Origin: Desulfitibacter alkalitolerans DSM 16504
GTDB lineage: Bacteria; Bacillota; DSM-16504; Desulfitibacterales; Desulfitibacteraceae
Length of the DNA stretch: 64,000 nt
Assembly: GCF_000620305.1 (NCBI RefSeq)
Contig: NZ_KK211100.1
Span: forward strand, 1,135,275-1,199,274
Direction: 5' to 3'
Made by a program: the position numbers and the translations under genes. Below the pieces are notes generated by a model, which searched no databases, was not told where the DNA came from, and saw nothing but the letters and a program-made list of their open reading frames with translations. This document shows positions 52,214 through 62,696 of the stretch, one piece after another. Numbering within the stretch: the stretch's first letter is position 1; each line of letters begins with the position of its first letter.

Positions 52214-52756
52214 TTACCATAGTGGCCTGTCGTGTATAGTGTCTTCATGGTAAGTATTTAATATTTTTTCAATAAATTTTGATTTGTTAATTCTATACTC
52301 TTCTCGGTTGTACGGGTATTTGCTGGCTAAATTCCTTTTAACTTTTGCATATGACACGGCTAAGTCTGGTTTATTTATTAATAATTCCTTAAACCTTATA
52401 TTATTTTTCCAATAAATACTTCCTTTTTCCATTACATGCAGATGATGAGTACAATTACTTGGTTTTCCCTTTACAAAAAACATTCTTCCCGGCCTACCAC
52501 ATTCCCCAAAAAACCTATACCCTATTTCATCTAGGGAGGGTATAAACTTTATAATATCATCAATCTTATTCACTTCAATCATAATATCTAAAATAGGCTT
52601 GGCTATCATTCCTGGAACAGATGTGCTGCCTATATGGCGGATTTTTGCCTTTTCTATTCCTGTTAAATCAGCAATTAGTTCAGCTTCATATATAAATTTC
52701 TCTGCCCATTCCTTTCTGTATGCAACTAATTTGACAACATCATAACTTAAGCCCAT
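52214..52756 (-). CDS. GrpB/UPF0157 family protein
   Basis: A 180-residue protein of the GrpB family (nucleotidyltransferase fold): KIRHIGSTSVPGMIAKPILDIMIEV and the C-terminal YNREEYRINKSKFIEKIL. Start is ATG 52756 with GAGGTG 8 bp before. It overlaps the stop of the pRiA4b ORF-3-like gene by 10 bp. Its biochemical role is not settled. Confidence 0.88.
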   Translation of the reverse strand: MGLSYDVVKLVAYRKEWAEKFIYEAELIADLTGIEKAKIRHIGSTSVPGMIAKPILDIMIEVNKIDDIIKFIPSLDEIGYRFFGECGRPGRMFFVKGKPSNCTHHLHVMEKGSIYWKNNIRFKELLINKPDLAVSYAKVKRNLASKYPYNREEYRINKSKFIEKILNTYHEDTIHDRPLW

Positions 52757-53453
52757 AGTCCCCACACCTCAAAATAATGTTTTTGTACAGCTAACTTTAC
52801 TATCACATCAGCCCTTCCAACTACCATACAAAGTTTAATTTGCATTACTACATTACATGCCTTAAGAAACTTGTTAACCATGTCAATATCAAATTCTTTA
52901 TATCCCTGGCTTTCCCCCCATTTTGACATAAACTCATATTGCGGGTTTTCTTTATCAGCGATTATCTGCAAAAATTCTTCATATCCATGTTCTCCCCCCA
53001 CATCCTCCGGCGGAGTATTCCCTTCACCTGCCAGGCAAACAGGATAATTTTTATCATAACTATCTATTAACCTTATTACTTCAATGTAATGCTGCCAATT
53101 ATCACCAAAGTCATAATTATACTTCATTTTAGCAGGCAAGTATTCTAACAGTTTTACACCACTTTCAAACCTCATTGGTACATCATTAGGATAGGCAAAA
53201 GCTTCTTCGTTGCAAACTAGATTAACTATGGGTCTATGCCCCTCTTTATGATAACCAGGATGGTTGATATAAAAGTCATTGTTAAATTTTTCTTCACCAA
53301 AAATATAAAACTCATGAAGATGATAATCCTGCCAATCAAAAACTACCTGTAAAACCTTATGTAATTTATCAAATGTCATGTTTACCGGAACAACAATATC
53401 TCTCCAGACATTTTGTTGTTCAAGTTCCAATGTTACTTTTTAATATTAATCAT
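52747..53453 (-). pseudogene. pRiA4b ORF-3-like protein with N-terminal frameshift
   Basis: About 230 residues. The body from VTLELEQQNVWRDIVVPVNM through FDKLHKVLQVVFDWQDYHLHEF, YNYDFGDNW and TPPEDVGGEHGYEEFL is typical of this family. The natural start MINIK at 53453 is in another frame: one A is missing in an A5 run at 53437-53441, which leads to a stop at once. With one more A it would read MINIKKVTLELE. The body could still be made from TTG 53430, but without a good ribosome site. Confidence 0.75.
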
Positions 53454-53667
53454 AATCTTCTTAGTACTTATAATATCATTTTTTTGACATTTTTAATTCC
53501 TCTTTCATGTTATTTATTGCTTTTTAGCCAATTCTACTGTTTATATTCCTCCTGTGGCCCATGACAGATAACCTTTAAACCAGCTTCGAAGGTCAAGTTT
53601 TTGCCGACCATCTATCTTGTGGAGCCTATACTTCTTAATAGCAGAACTTATACTTCCTGAAAGAAAA

Positions 53668-53706
53668 AACAAAAGGGAAAAAGCATAAAGCTTTTTCCCT
53701 TTTGTT
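53668..53706. terminator. Terminator after agcS
   Basis: A perfect 17-bp stem, AACAAAAGGGAAAAAGC and its complement, with T and A runs at both ends, so it works for either direction. A diverged tail of the 3.5/58.2-kb repeat follows at 53605-53640. Confidence 0.88.
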
Positions 53707-53742
53707 TTTTTCTTTCCCTTACTTGTACTTATTTTGTCAAAT

Positions 53743-55089
53743 TTATTTCCCCGAAGCTATCCCCCTACTGACTCTTAGTTCCTCCTGGGCTGCATTTAAG
53801 AACCGGTTGGTTTCGGCCACTACTACCCCACTTAATCCCAATAAGCCGATCAAGTTGGGAACAGCCATCAAACCGTTCATTACATCAGAGAATGTCCAGA
53901 CAAAGTCTAGTTTGGCCACGGCACCGACAAAAACAGCCAATACAAATACATAACGATAATATGGCACCGCTTCTTCTCCCAGTAAGTATTCCAGACATTT
54001 TTCTCCATAGTAACACCAGCCCAATATAGTAGAATAGGCAAATAATATAATACCAAGGGCAACAATCAGACCGCCCACCACAGGCAACCCCTGGTTAAAG
54101 GCTGCAGTGGTTAAAGCAGCGCCTGTTTCACCAGTAGCAAGGGCACCAGTAGTTAAAATTGCCAGGGCAGTAACGGAACAGACCACAATAGTATCAATGA
54201 AGGTCTGGGTCATACTAACCAGAGCCTGGCGTCCAGGGTAATCAGTTTTAGCTGCAGCTGCAGCAATGGGCGCACTTCCTAAGCCGGCCTCATTGGAGAA
54301 AACTCCCCTGGCTACACCATACCTGATTGCTGCTCCCACAGCACCACCGGCAGCAGCAGTTCCAGAGAAGGCAGAAGTAAAAATAGCACCTAATGCACCT
54401 GGAACAGCAGAAGCATTAATGATAATAACTATTAATCCACTTATAAAGTAAAAAGCCGCCATGAAAGGTACCAGGTAACTGGTAACCCTGCCGATTTTTT
54501 TAATTCCACCCAGAATAACCAGGGCCGTCAAAACAACTAAAATAATGCCGGTAACATAAGGTGGAATGTTAAAAGTAGTCTTTACTGCTGCAGCTACTGA
54601 ATTGGACTGAACCATGTTGCCGATACCAAAAGCAGCAACAGCACCAAATATAGCAAACAGAACCCCCAGCCATTTCCAGCCAAGGCCTTTTTCAATATAA
54701 TACATTGGGCCACCAGACATTTCACCCTTTTTATCAACTGTCCGGTACTTCACGGCTAGAATAGCCTCTGCATACTTGGTGGCCATCCCCACCAGACCCG
54801 TCATCCACATCCAGAAAACAGCTCCAGGCCCTCCCAGGAAAATGGCCGTGGCCACCCCGGCTATATTACCTGTACCAATAGTTGCCGCCAGGGCAGTAGT
54901 CAGAGCCTGAAAATGGCTGATGTCACCTTCACTTTTCTCATCTTTGGTAAAGATCAACTTGTGAGCGTAAACCAGTTTGGTAAATTGCAAACCACGCAGC
55001 CTGAATGTTAAAAAAAGACCAGTACCTACCAACAAGATCAACATGGGTGGACCCCAGACCATATCACCAAGGGCATTCAAAAAATCCAA
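53743..55089 (-). CDS. Sodium:alanine symporter, AgcS family
   Basis: A 448-residue membrane protein with about ten helices. The family signature is [18 protein letters not shown], plus [17 protein letters not shown] and [15 protein letters not shown]. It would take up alanine or glycine with sodium. It lies 89 bp after alanine dehydrogenase on the same strand, which makes co-transcription from the sigma-54 promoter upstream of ald plausible. Confidence 0.92.
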   Translation of the reverse strand: MDFLNALGDMVWGPPMLILLVGTGLFLTFRLRGLQFTKLVYAHKLIFTKDEKSEGDISHFQALTTALAATIGTGNIAGVATAIFLGGPGAVFWMWMTGLVGMATKYAEAILAVKYRTVDKKGEMSGGPMYYIEKGLGWKWLGVLFAIFGAVAAFGIGNMVQSNSVAAAVKTTFNIPPYVTGIILVVLTALVILGGIKKIGRVTSYLVPFMAAFYFISGLIVIIINASAVPGALGAIFTSAFSGTAAAGGAVGAAIRYGVARGVFSNEAGLGSAPIAAAAAKTDYPGRQALVSMTQTFIDTIVVCSVTALAILTTGALATGETGAALTTAAFNQGLPVVGGLIVALGIILFAYSTILGWCYYGEKCLEYLLGEEAVPYYRYVFVLAVFVGAVAKLDFVWTFSDVMNGLMAVPNLIGLLGLSGVVVAETNRFLNAAQEELRVSRGIASGK

Positions 55090-55178
55090 CCTGAATCACT
55101 CTCCTTTTTTATTAGATTTAGTTTTTAATAGGTCATATTATATCTAATCCACCTCCTTTCTTGGAATATTTTTAATTT

Positions 55179-56294
55179 TTAAAAAATATCTTCCGGTGCT
55201 TTATATTTATAACCCAGGGCTTCAGCTACTGCCGGATGGGTGACATGACCTTTATAAATATTTAATCCCTTTGCCAGGGCCGGATCATCTCGCAGGGCTT
55301 GAACATAGCCCTTGTTGGCTATCTCAAGGGCGTAGGGCATGGTAGCATTGGTTAAAGCAAAGGTAGAGGTGCGAGCAACTGCTCCCGGCATATTGGCAAC
55401 AGCATAATGTACAACCCCATGTTTTTCATAAACAGGATCGCTGTGTGTTGTTACCCGGTCAATGGTTTCAATACAGCCACCCTGGTCAATTGCCACATCC
55501 ACTATTACCGAACCTGGTTTCATCTGGCTGACCATTTCTTCTGTTACCAGACGGGGTGCTCTGGCCCCAGGCACTAAAACAGCTCCAATGAGCAAGTCGG
55601 TATATTTGACAAGCCTTTCTATATTAAAGCTATTGGAAACTATGGTCTGTACCCTGCCTCCAAACAAGTCATCCAAGTCCCGGAGCCGGTCCAGACTGAT
55701 ATCTACAACTGTAACCTGGGCTCCCATGCCTACTGCAATCTTGGCAGCGCTGGTTCCCACTACTCCCCCGCCAATAATTGCTACATCAGCTGGAGGCACG
55801 CCAGGCACTCCTCCCAGGAGAATCCCCTTGCCACCCTTAGGTTTTTCCAAAAATTGGGCCCCAATCTGGACACTCATTTTGCCTGCTACTTCACTCATGG
55901 GAGCAAGGAGGGGTAATGACCCATTGGCAAGCTGAACAGTATCATAAGAAATTCCTATTATCTTCCTTGCCAGCAAGGCTTTTACCATTTCCGGCTCAGC
56001 TGCCGCATGTAAAAAAGTGAATAAAATTTGTCCCTCTTGAAAAAAGTCGTACTCCTGGGGTTGGGGTTCTTTTACCTTGATAATCATTTCCGCTTTCCCA
56101 TATAATTCCCTTGGACTATTGATTATCTCCCCACCTGCATCCAGAAACTCTTTATCACTAATACCACTGCCTAGACCTGCCTCGGTTTCAATTAGAACTT
56201 GATGTTCATTGCTAACCAGGGATCTGACTCCCGCTGGAGTAATGGCCACCCGGTTTTCGTTATTTTTAATTTCCCTGGGAATGCCAATGATCAT
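55179..56294 (-). CDS. ald: Alanine dehydrogenase
   Basis: A 371-residue protein starting [20 protein letters not shown]. The NAD-binding [15 protein letters not shown] and the conserved lysine/histidine blocks ([16 protein letters not shown]) are present. It converts L-alanine to pyruvate, ammonia and NADH. Start is ATG 56294 with GAGGGTG upstream. Its promoter is of the sigma-54 type, and a sigma-54 activator gene lies directly upstream. Confidence 0.95.
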   Translation of the reverse strand: MIIGIPREIKNNENRVAITPAGVRSLVSNEHQVLIETEAGLGSGISDKEFLDAGGEIINSPRELYGKAEMIIKVKEPQPQEYDFFQEGQILFTFLHAAAEPEMVKALLARKIIGISYDTVQLANGSLPLLAPMSEVAGKMSVQIGAQFLEKPKGGKGILLGGVPGVPPADVAIIGGGVVGTSAAKIAVGMGAQVTVVDISLDRLRDLDDLFGGRVQTIVSNSFNIERLVKYTDLLIGAVLVPGARAPRLVTEEMVSQMKPGSVIVDVAIDQGGCIETIDRVTTHSDPVYEKHGVVHYAVANMPGAVARTSTFALTNATMPYALEIANKGYVQALRDDPALAKGLNIYKGHVTHPAVAEALGYKYKAPEDIF

Positions 56295-56350
56295 GTTCAA
56301 CACCCTCTCAAAATAATTTACAGCCAACTATATATCTTAAAATAATATTT

Positions 56351-56369
56351 AAAGCAATAATCATGCCAA
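56351..56369 (-). promoter_or_regulatory. Sigma-54 promoter of ald
   Basis: On the minus strand TTGGCATGATTATTGCTTT has the -24 GG and -12 GC pair exactly 10 bp apart, close to the consensus TTGGCACG-N4-TTGCT. It is about 57 bp upstream of the ald start. Confidence 0.85.
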
Positions 56370-56518
56370 CCACTTGGCTTATGCCCCACCAGTAATTTCA
56401 AGCACTAGCACTTTTCCTGCCTGGCTTACTGGCAAGAATTCTTTCCACAAAAAGCAGCTCTTTTTTGGTTATAATTTGTGAAAATTGCAAATATAAACAC
56501 AATGGCTGGTGGAAATTA

Positions 56519-56537
56519 TTTTTACCACTGGTAAAAA
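56519..56537. promoter_or_regulatory. Candidate activator palindrome
   Basis: TTTTTACC-ACT-GGTAAAAA, with perfect 8-bp arms, about 150 bp upstream of the -24 box of ald. It overlaps the stop codon of the activator gene, so it could also be a weak terminator. TyrR-like proteins bind TGTAAA-N6-TTTACA-type sites, which this resembles. Confidence 0.5.
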
Positions 56538-58093
56538 AACTTGCCACCAGTTAATCCGTGTTTTTTTATCTTATTCATAATGGTGGTGTGGGAGACTCCC
56601 AGCGCCCTGGCAGCTTTTCTAATGGATCCTTTATTGTTCAGCGCCTCCTTGATAACCTGTTTTTCCACTTCATCTACAATTTCTGCCAGTGAACCTGCGA
56701 GAAAGGATTTTTCTGCAGGCACTTTTATTTCCCCATCAATGATTATCAAATCTGGAGTCAATTGATTTCCAGAGACCAGGTTTACTGCCCTTTCAATAAC
56801 ATTTTCCAATTCCCGCACATTACCCGGCCAATCATGTTCATAAAGCTTTTTCATCGCATCTTTAGTAATCAGCTCCACCTTCTTATCAAAACGAACATTC
56901 ATTTTATCCAAAAAATACCGGGTCAGCAGTCCTATATCTTCTTTTCGCTCCCGCAAAGACGGTAAAAAAATGGGAAAAACGTTCAAGCGATAATATAGGT
57001 CCTGTCTATACTCGTTTTTGCCCACCATCATCTCTAAATTTTTATTAGTTGCTGCTATGACCCGTACATCAACACTAATTTCTTCCTGGCTGCCTATTCT
57101 TCTCACTTTTCCTTCCTGCAATACCCTTAGCAACTTGGCTTGAAGATAAGGAGAAACTTCTCCAATTTCATCCAGGAAAATTGTTCCTTCACTGGCAAAT
57201 TCAAACAACCCTTGTTTGCCTTTTTTCTGGGCTCCGGTAAATGCTCCTTCAGTATAACCAAAAAGTTCACTCTCTAATAATGAATCTGGCAGAGCAGCAC
57301 AGTTTACCGGTACAAAGGGTTTATTTCGCCTGGCACTGGCCTGATGAATAGCCCTGGCAAACAATTCCTTGCCTGTGCCACTTTCTCCCCTGAGCAGAAT
57401 GGTGGAATTACCAGCGGCCACTTTTTGTCCCAGCTGAATAACTGCTTTTAATTCTTTGCTATCACCAATAATATCTTCAAAAGTAATGATGTTGGGATTT
57501 GTTACCGAGTAGACCAGCTGCCTCACTTCAGTCATATCCTTCAAGGTAGCTACTACTCCAGTCACATTGCTATCCTTGTCAGTAATAGGTCGACCACTGG
57601 TAAGGTAGTGATATTGTTTGCCGCTTTTGTTTAGTAAGATTTCCTGGTGATTATATGATCTGCCGTTTCGTAAGCAAGCTAGCATAGGAATATCATCAGT
57701 CAGAATATTGTTAATTTTCTGGTTAATTAGTTCTTCCTTGTCCATTTTTAGTATTTTTTCAGCTACTGGATTAACAATAGTAATTTCCGCCTGGGCATTA
57801 ATAGCCAGCACTCCTTCACTAATTGCATCCAACACCGCCTGCAGTCGCAGGTTAGTTTCTTTAGAGGGCAACAAGTCTATTTCCAGACATTTTTCTACCC
57901 CCTTTATACTTTTTAATTCCTTGAATAATGTATATCTATCAATAGGATAATCAGATTCAACTTCAAAATACATGATACCAGGGATAACTTCCAGGTTGAC
58001 TACATTAATGATTTTACTGGTTAATACCCCGGAAATATCTAATAATAATCCCACTCGATCCTTGTTGATTACTTTAAACTTTAAAGTTTTCAC
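56522..58093 (-). CDS. Sigma-54-dependent regulator, ACT-PAS-AAA-Fis
   Basis: A 523-residue TyrR-like protein. Residues 1-75 form an ACT domain, 80-190 a PAS domain, about 205-430 the AAA+ domain (GESGTGKE Walker A, GAFTGA sigma-54 contact loop, FLDEIGE), and the last 60 residues a Fis-type helix-turn-helix ([24 protein letters not shown]). The ACT domain suggests direct sensing of an amino acid. It lies upstream of the sigma-54-driven ald, so it is the probable activator. Confidence 0.9.
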   Translation of the reverse strand: MKTLKFKVINKDRVGLLLDISGVLTSKIINVVNLEVIPGIMYFEVESDYPIDRYTLFKELKSIKGVEKCLEIDLLPSKETNLRLQAVLDAISEGVLAINAQAEITIVNPVAEKILKMDKEELINQKINNILTDDIPMLACLRNGRSYNHQEILLNKSGKQYHYLTSGRPITDKDSNVTGVVATLKDMTEVRQLVYSVTNPNIITFEDIIGDSKELKAVIQLGQKVAAGNSTILLRGESGTGKELFARAIHQASARRNKPFVPVNCAALPDSLLESELFGYTEGAFTGAQKKGKQGLFEFASEGTIFLDEIGEVSPYLQAKLLRVLQEGKVRRIGSQEEISVDVRVIAATNKNLEMMVGKNEYRQDLYYRLNVFPIFLPSLRERKEDIGLLTRYFLDKMNVRFDKKVELITKDAMKKLYEHDWPGNVRELENVIERAVNLVSGNQLTPDLIIIDGEIKVPAEKSFLAGSLAEIVDEVEKQVIKEALNNKGSIRKAARALGVSHTTIMNKIKKHGLTGGKFFYQW

Positions 58094-58209
58094 CTGCTAA
58101 CACCTTCCCATCTTGGGTAAATATTTATTTCAGGTAAAAATTTGTTCTATATCTTGCATTAAATCTCCTGCTTTTAAAAAATTTTTAACAACTTACCGCT
58201 TATGTGTGA

Positions 58210-58345
58210 AACAAAACTTGGCTTGCGCCAGTAGTTCTAGCATTTTTAATGCGTAGAAATACCAGTCCTAGTAGGGGCCAAGTCCTTGACGTCGGCGGAA
58301 GCCTTAGTCTTTGTGAATACTATCTACCTTGTGGAACTTATACTT
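58210..58345. repeat. Dispersed structured repeat, copy 2
   Basis: Matches 3474-3665 along its outer parts but lacks about 58 bp in the middle that carries the two TTAGAC-loop hairpins. The shared core includes the outer inverted ends and the inner GCATT/AATGC pair. No ORF. Confidence 0.8.
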
Positions 58346-58354
58346 TTTGACAGT

Positions 58355-58381
58355 GAAAAAAGACAGGCTTTTGCCTGTCTT
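58355..58381 (-). terminator. Terminator of the Ldh-family gene
   Basis: The stem AAGACAGGC/GCCTGTCTT is followed by TTTTTTC on the minus strand, and overlaps the stop codon. Confidence 0.85.
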
Positions 58382-59426
58382 AACTCATAAACTTAATTCC
58401 TTTTTTATCTGCAAGTTCTTTAAGAACCTTAACAGTTTCATCACCCAGCACAATACCCTTTTCCTTACTTTCCAGATATCGTTTTTCTTCAATTTCACCG
58501 GGAATAAGAATAGCTTGGGTACCTGCAGCTTTTTTGGAAGACTTTATCTGTCCAACATAATCCCTTAATCTGTTTATAAACTCATCTATTGGCATGAACT
58601 TTTGGATATCAATGGCCATTATGAAATGTCCCATGTTTAACGGCTTGCTGTGGTCTGGCGGAACAAAGGAGCCAACATCCTTACCATAGGCAGCACCACT
58701 TAATACCCCAGCCAGCACATCAAACATGAATGCCAGGGCATATCCCTTATGCTGGGCCAATGGCAGTACTGCTCCCTTCAGGGCTTGCGCTGCATTGGTT
58801 GTTGGTCTGCCTTCTCCATCCACCGCCCAATCCATGGGAATTTCCCTGCCATCTCTTGCCGCAAGGATAATATTACCCCTGGCAGTTACACTAAGGGCCA
58901 TATCCAATACACAGGGAAAGTCTTCTCCCCTTGGAACTGCTATGGAAATGGGATTGTTCCCCAGGACTGCCTCGGCACCTCCCCATGGTGCCATGATAGG
59001 ACTGGTATTTGTTATTGCCAGGCCAACCATACCTTCTGCTGCAGCTTTTTTCGTGGTAATACTTAATGTGCCCATGTGGGAGCTGTTGCGTACACTGACT
59101 ATCCCTACTCCTGCTTCCCTGGCCTTTTTCACAGCTTCTTTCATGGCAAAATCCGCCACAACAGGACCCAGGGCCCTATCCCCATCAATTAGCGTTATCG
59201 CCGCAAAATCAGAGACAATTTTAAACTTGGGATTTGGATTGATGGTTCCATTTTCCATGTGTTCAATGTAAAAGTTGAGTCTGGATATCCCATGGGTCTT
59301 AACACCAAGGAGATCAGATTCTACCAGAGCCGAGGACATTATATCTGCCTGCTCCCCAGGCACGCCAGTTTCTAGCAGTGCATTTTTACAAAAGTCATTT
59401 AAGAATTCCGCCTTAAATGAATTCAT
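58380..59426 (-). CDS. Malate/L-lactate dehydrogenase family oxidoreductase
   Basis: A 348-residue member of the Ldh/MDH type-2 family, with SHMGTLSITTKKAAAEGMVG, the NTSPIMAPWGG block and LDMALSVTARGNI. These enzymes reduce 2-oxoacids or related compounds with NAD(P)H and do not share the classical Rossmann form. It is located just upstream of the sigma-54 regulator on the same strand, with its own terminator, so it is a separate unit. A link with pyruvate from alanine is possible. Substrate not determined. Confidence 0.85.
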   Translation of the reverse strand: MNSFKAEFLNDFCKNALLETGVPGEQADIMSSALVESDLLGVKTHGISRLNFYIEHMENGTINPNPKFKIVSDFAAITLIDGDRALGPVVADFAMKEAVKKAREAGVGIVSVRNSSHMGTLSITTKKAAAEGMVGLAITNTSPIMAPWGGAEAVLGNNPISIAVPRGEDFPCVLDMALSVTARGNIILAARDGREIPMDWAVDGEGRPTTNAAQALKGAVLPLAQHKGYALAFMFDVLAGVLSGAAYGKDVGSFVPPDHSKPLNMGHFIMAIDIQKFMPIDEFINRLRDYVGQIKSSKKAAGTQAILIPGEIEEKRYLESKEKGIVLGDETVKVLKELADKKGIKFMS

Positions 59427-59589
59427 AAACTCACCTTTTTCCTTGTTTTATTTTTTGTCTTTCTCGTTTATAGTGTCAGTAATTATGTCTGCACACCTTA
59501 CTTGATTAAAGATACCACAATAGCAGAAATTTGCCAACTCCAGGGCTGCCTCATCAGCGTAATAATTAAATTCTAAATATACAAAGGCA

Positions 59590-59614
59590 AAAATCCGACA
59601 AAGATGTCGGATTT
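59590..59614 (-). terminator. Terminator of the SLH protein gene
   Basis: AAATCCGACA / TGTCGGATTT with a T5 run on the minus strand, about 100 bp beyond the stop. Confidence 0.8.
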
Positions 59615-59716
59615 AATAAATCAATTTTTTTATCTGGTTCATCTAAGTGTATCCATTATAGCATAGGACAATAATATTTATGCTAATTAATTTTGAATTT
59701 TTCTTGGTGCTTTTGC

Positions 59717-61912
59717 TTAATCCTGTCTTAGCTTCGGATACTGCCCGGGGTCCATGGACCAGATGTAAGTAAAATCCCATGCCACATAAGTAGACTGGGT
59801 TTTCATCTGGCTTGTAGTTCTGGGAATGCCCCTGCCTGTATCGTTTCTGCCCGAGGTTTCCTTGTCATAATAGGAATACGCTACCGTACCCCCGTCATTA
59901 TGTCCTACAAGTCCACCTCTATTGTTGTAGCCGTCTACTTTTCCAGCTGAGTAGCAGTACTGCACACCACCCTTATTATAACCAATGAGGCCGCCTTCAT
60001 TTCCTGTTCCAAATACATCCGTCTGGGCATAACAGTTGGCCACCCCTCCGATTGTTAAATTGATACCAACAAGACCTCCTACCATGCCGTTTCCTCTTAC
60101 ATGGCCGCTAACTACACCGCATTCCGTGATTATTCCTGCATTTGCACCTGCAATTCCGCCGGTATAATCCTTGGCGTCAATATCTACTGTGGACAGGCAC
60201 CTGGTAATTCTACCACGATTATAGCCAACCATACCTCCCACATAGTTTGTCTGGGTGGTGTTAATTCGGCCTGCCACTGTGAGGCTTTCAATTCTAGCAG
60301 ATGTCCCTGTGGATGCAAACAAACCAACGTTCTGAGCTTCTCCAGGCATATCCAGAGCAATAGTCACTGTATTTCCAGCCCCATTTAATGTTCCATTAAA
60401 TGTTGTCTTAATATATTTATTCCGCTCTAATGCAATATTAGACACTAGTATGAAGTGTTTTCCTGATGTAGGGACAACATCCAGCAGCATAAACTGCTTT
60501 GTATTAGCAATCTGATAAGGGCTGGAGGAGGTTCCGTCACCACCTGCAAACCCATAGCCCACCGGCCCCTTTACAGCGCTGGTCGCACTGCCTGTGGCCG
60601 AGCCGCTTGCCGTTACTTGTACCCTTAAATATTTTCCCAAGTCATTTTGGGAAATTACATATGCTGCACTGGTGGCACCAGGGATATTATTGAAAACACC
60701 GTTTGGAGATGCCCCACTCATCCACTGGTATGCAAGTACAGGTGGGGTGGCAGGAACATTTCCAGCATATCTAATCATTCCTACTGTCAAAGCTTCATTC
60801 ATTGCCGCTGTTCCGTTTAATGTGACTGATGCAATAGCAGGCCTGATAGTAAGATTCAGTTCTAGTGTAAATGTTACATGGATGCGAACATTTACATGGG
60901 TTTCATTGACTCCATCAGATACAGTTACAACAAAGGCATCTGTTAAGTTTGTTGAAATGTCATTAGATGTATAGATGCATCGTCCATCGGCTGTAAGAGA
61001 CACTATCCCGTAAAGGGTATTGTAATTTCCAGTCTGCCCATTTATCTTTATAATTACTACCTCGTCTCCATCTGGATCTGTGACAAGCTGAGATGCCTGT
61101 ATTGTCAGGGGCGTTTGCTCAGGAACTGAAAAGACAACTGGATTGGCTATTGCCTGTGGTGCCCGGTTTTCAACTATATGCTCTGTATGCACGTGTTCTA
61201 TGACCGTTTCTTCTATGGTGGTATCACCTGTGCTTGTATCGCCCGTGCCCCCTAAACTACGGGAAAAGCCGTCGTACATTCGGTTTATAAGCAGAATACT
61301 CTGCTCCACGGTGGTGTTGCCCTTGGGATTAATCCGATTTCCTCCAACTCCCTGCATGATGCCAAGACCATTGGCAATTTGCACATCCCTTAATGCCCAG
61401 GAAGATATATCATTTTGATCTGCAAAATGAGTTATGGTGCTTGCGGACACATCAGCATAGGAAGATCCCTTTAGTTCATCAAGCTTTCTCGCACCACGCA
61501 TCATCATCACGGCAATCTGTTCTCTTGTGATAAAGGCATCAGGCTCGAACCTTGTTGCTGAAATACCCTTTACAATACCAAGCTGATAAGCTTTTATGAT
61601 TTCAACCTCAGATGTATCTTCAAAAGGATTTATTATTGTGACAGCAACTGGTTGTGCCATAACTGTTTCCACCAGGTTGACAACCAGAGCGCAAAAAACC
61701 CTGCGGCTGATGTTTGCTTGAAAATTCTGGTCGGCCTCCCCAATTACCAGACCCTTAACCCGCGCCTCATCAACTTCCTCCTGCGCCCAGGTACTGGGAA
61801 TGTCAGAAGAGGCAGCAAAAACACCACTGCCTACTGCAAAAACAGTGCAGAGTATAACCAGAGCGGCTATCCAACAGGTCATGAGATATTGTTTTCCAAA
61901 AATCAACCTCAT
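59717..61912 (-). CDS. S-layer homology and GLUG-repeat surface protein
   Basis: About 731 residues. A signal peptide (FGKQYLMTCWIAALVIL, ending VFA) is followed by three SLH modules (about 30-215), which bind secondary cell-wall polymers. A cadherin-like segment follows (about 250-345; ATDPDGDEV type turn), then an Ig-like part. Five GLUG repeats form the C-terminus (GMVGYNRGRITRC, GGLIGYNKGGVQYC, GGLVGHNDGGTVAYS), ending in the usual W-x-F-x-x-x-W block. Start is ATG 61912, six bases from GGGGGG. It is a cell-wall-bound adhesin or structural protein. Confidence 0.88.
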   Translation of the reverse strand: MRLIFGKQYLMTCWIAALVILCTVFAVGSGVFAASSDIPSTWAQEEVDEARVKGLVIGEADQNFQANISRRVFCALVVNLVETVMAQPVAVTIINPFEDTSEVEIIKAYQLGIVKGISATRFEPDAFITREQIAVMMMRGARKLDELKGSSYADVSASTITHFADQNDISSWALRDVQIANGLGIMQGVGGNRINPKGNTTVEQSILLINRMYDGFSRSLGGTGDTSTGDTTIEETVIEHVHTEHIVENRAPQAIANPVVFSVPEQTPLTIQASQLVTDPDGDEVVIIKINGQTGNYNTLYGIVSLTADGRCIYTSNDISTNLTDAFVVTVSDGVNETHVNVRIHVTFTLELNLTIRPAIASVTLNGTAAMNEALTVGMIRYAGNVPATPPVLAYQWMSGASPNGVFNNIPGATSAAYVISQNDLGKYLRVQVTASGSATGSATSAVKGPVGYGFAGGDGTSSSPYQIANTKQFMLLDVVPTSGKHFILVSNIALERNKYIKTTFNGTLNGAGNTVTIALDMPGEAQNVGLFASTGTSARIESLTVAGRINTTQTNYVGGMVGYNRGRITRCLSTVDIDAKDYTGGIAGANAGIITECGVVSGHVRGNGMVGGLVGINLTIGGVANCYAQTDVFGTGNEGGLIGYNKGGVQYCYSAGKVDGYNNRGGLVGHNDGGTVAYSYYDKETSGRNDTGRGIPRTTSQMKTQSTYVAWDFTYIWSMDPGQYPKLRQD

Positions 61913-61990
61913 TATTAACCCCCCTTTTGTGCTTTGTACAGCGAATTCCTCGAAAAATAGTTGCATTACAAATTTTTTAATCAACCGTCA

Positions 61991-62470
61991 TCATTTTACA
62001 GGATGCAAAAGAATGGTAATTATAGTCTGGTACCCTTCCATCTCACTGCTTTTGCCCACATCCATATTATAGGTATATCCATCCTTGGTTCCAAAGGAAG
62101 TAAGACTTTCCTCGGTTCTAGTATCCATGGTATCCTTTGCTCCTTCCAAAACCTTTTCATAAAAGTCAATTACTTTTTTGACCTCGTCCTTGCTGAATGC
62201 CGCCAGGGTATATCCTCCATCTAACTCAATTACCCATGAAATATAGCTGCCCTGGTATATGGGAAATTTGTCTGTGGGATAGCCCTCTGGCAGTTCAACG
62301 CTTTTATCAACTGCAGCTGATACGGAAAAGTCCTGTGGACCGGCAGCTTTTGACGTCTCTGTTGTTGTGCTGCTTATATCCTGTTCCTTTTGTTTCGTAT
62401 TCTCACTTCCACATCCCGCAAAAACAAGAAACACCAGGGCAACAATAAAGCAAATAAATATTTTTCTCAT
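61991..62470 (-). CDS. Lipoprotein of unknown function
   Basis: A 159-residue protein with a clear lipobox (LVFAGC, Cys at about 19), a Ser/Thr-rich linker and then a compact domain: PEGYPTDKFPIYQGSYISWV, AAFSKDEVKKVIDFYEKVL. This last pattern resembles small extracellular lipid- or peptide-binding domains, but I cannot name the family. GGGGGG precedes the ATG. It lies 78 bp upstream of the SLH gene on the same strand and probably belongs to the same transcript. Confidence 0.78.
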   Translation of the reverse strand: MRKIFICFIVALVFLVFAGCGSENTKQKEQDISSTTTETSKAAGPQDFSVSAAVDKSVELPEGYPTDKFPIYQGSYISWVIELDGGYTLAAFSKDEVKKVIDFYEKVLEGAKDTMDTRTEESLTSFGTKDGYTYNMDVGKSSEMEGYQTIITILLHPVK

Positions 62471-62628
62471 TTCCATCCCCCCGTTTTGGTAAAGTCAACC
62501 TCCAAAGGATTATTGCAATTAAAGACATCATTTACTTCTGAAGGTTTCCCGCCTTGAGCTGCAAATTGACGGATACTCCATCATGATTTATATTATAATT
62601 ATATTAAGATAAGAGCAGACAAAATAGT

Positions 62629-62659
62629 GCCGCAAGTCATCCATTGAGTGACTTGCGGC
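62629..62659. other. Perfect inverted repeat upstream of the kinase gene
   Basis: GCCGCAAGTCA and TGACTTGCGGC, 11-bp perfect arms around a 9-nt spacer. There is no T run beside it. It lies between divergent genes, 38 bp before the kinase start, so an operator or a 5' UTR hairpin fits better than a terminator. Confidence 0.65.
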
Positions 62660-62696
62660 TAATGATAAAGCTATTGCTTTTTTATGGGCGGAGGAA

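Noticed and set aside
59522-59537. Sigma-54-like promoter upstream of the Ldh-family gene
   Set aside because: On the minus strand the GG and GC pairs are 9 bp apart instead of 10, so the match is probably chance.
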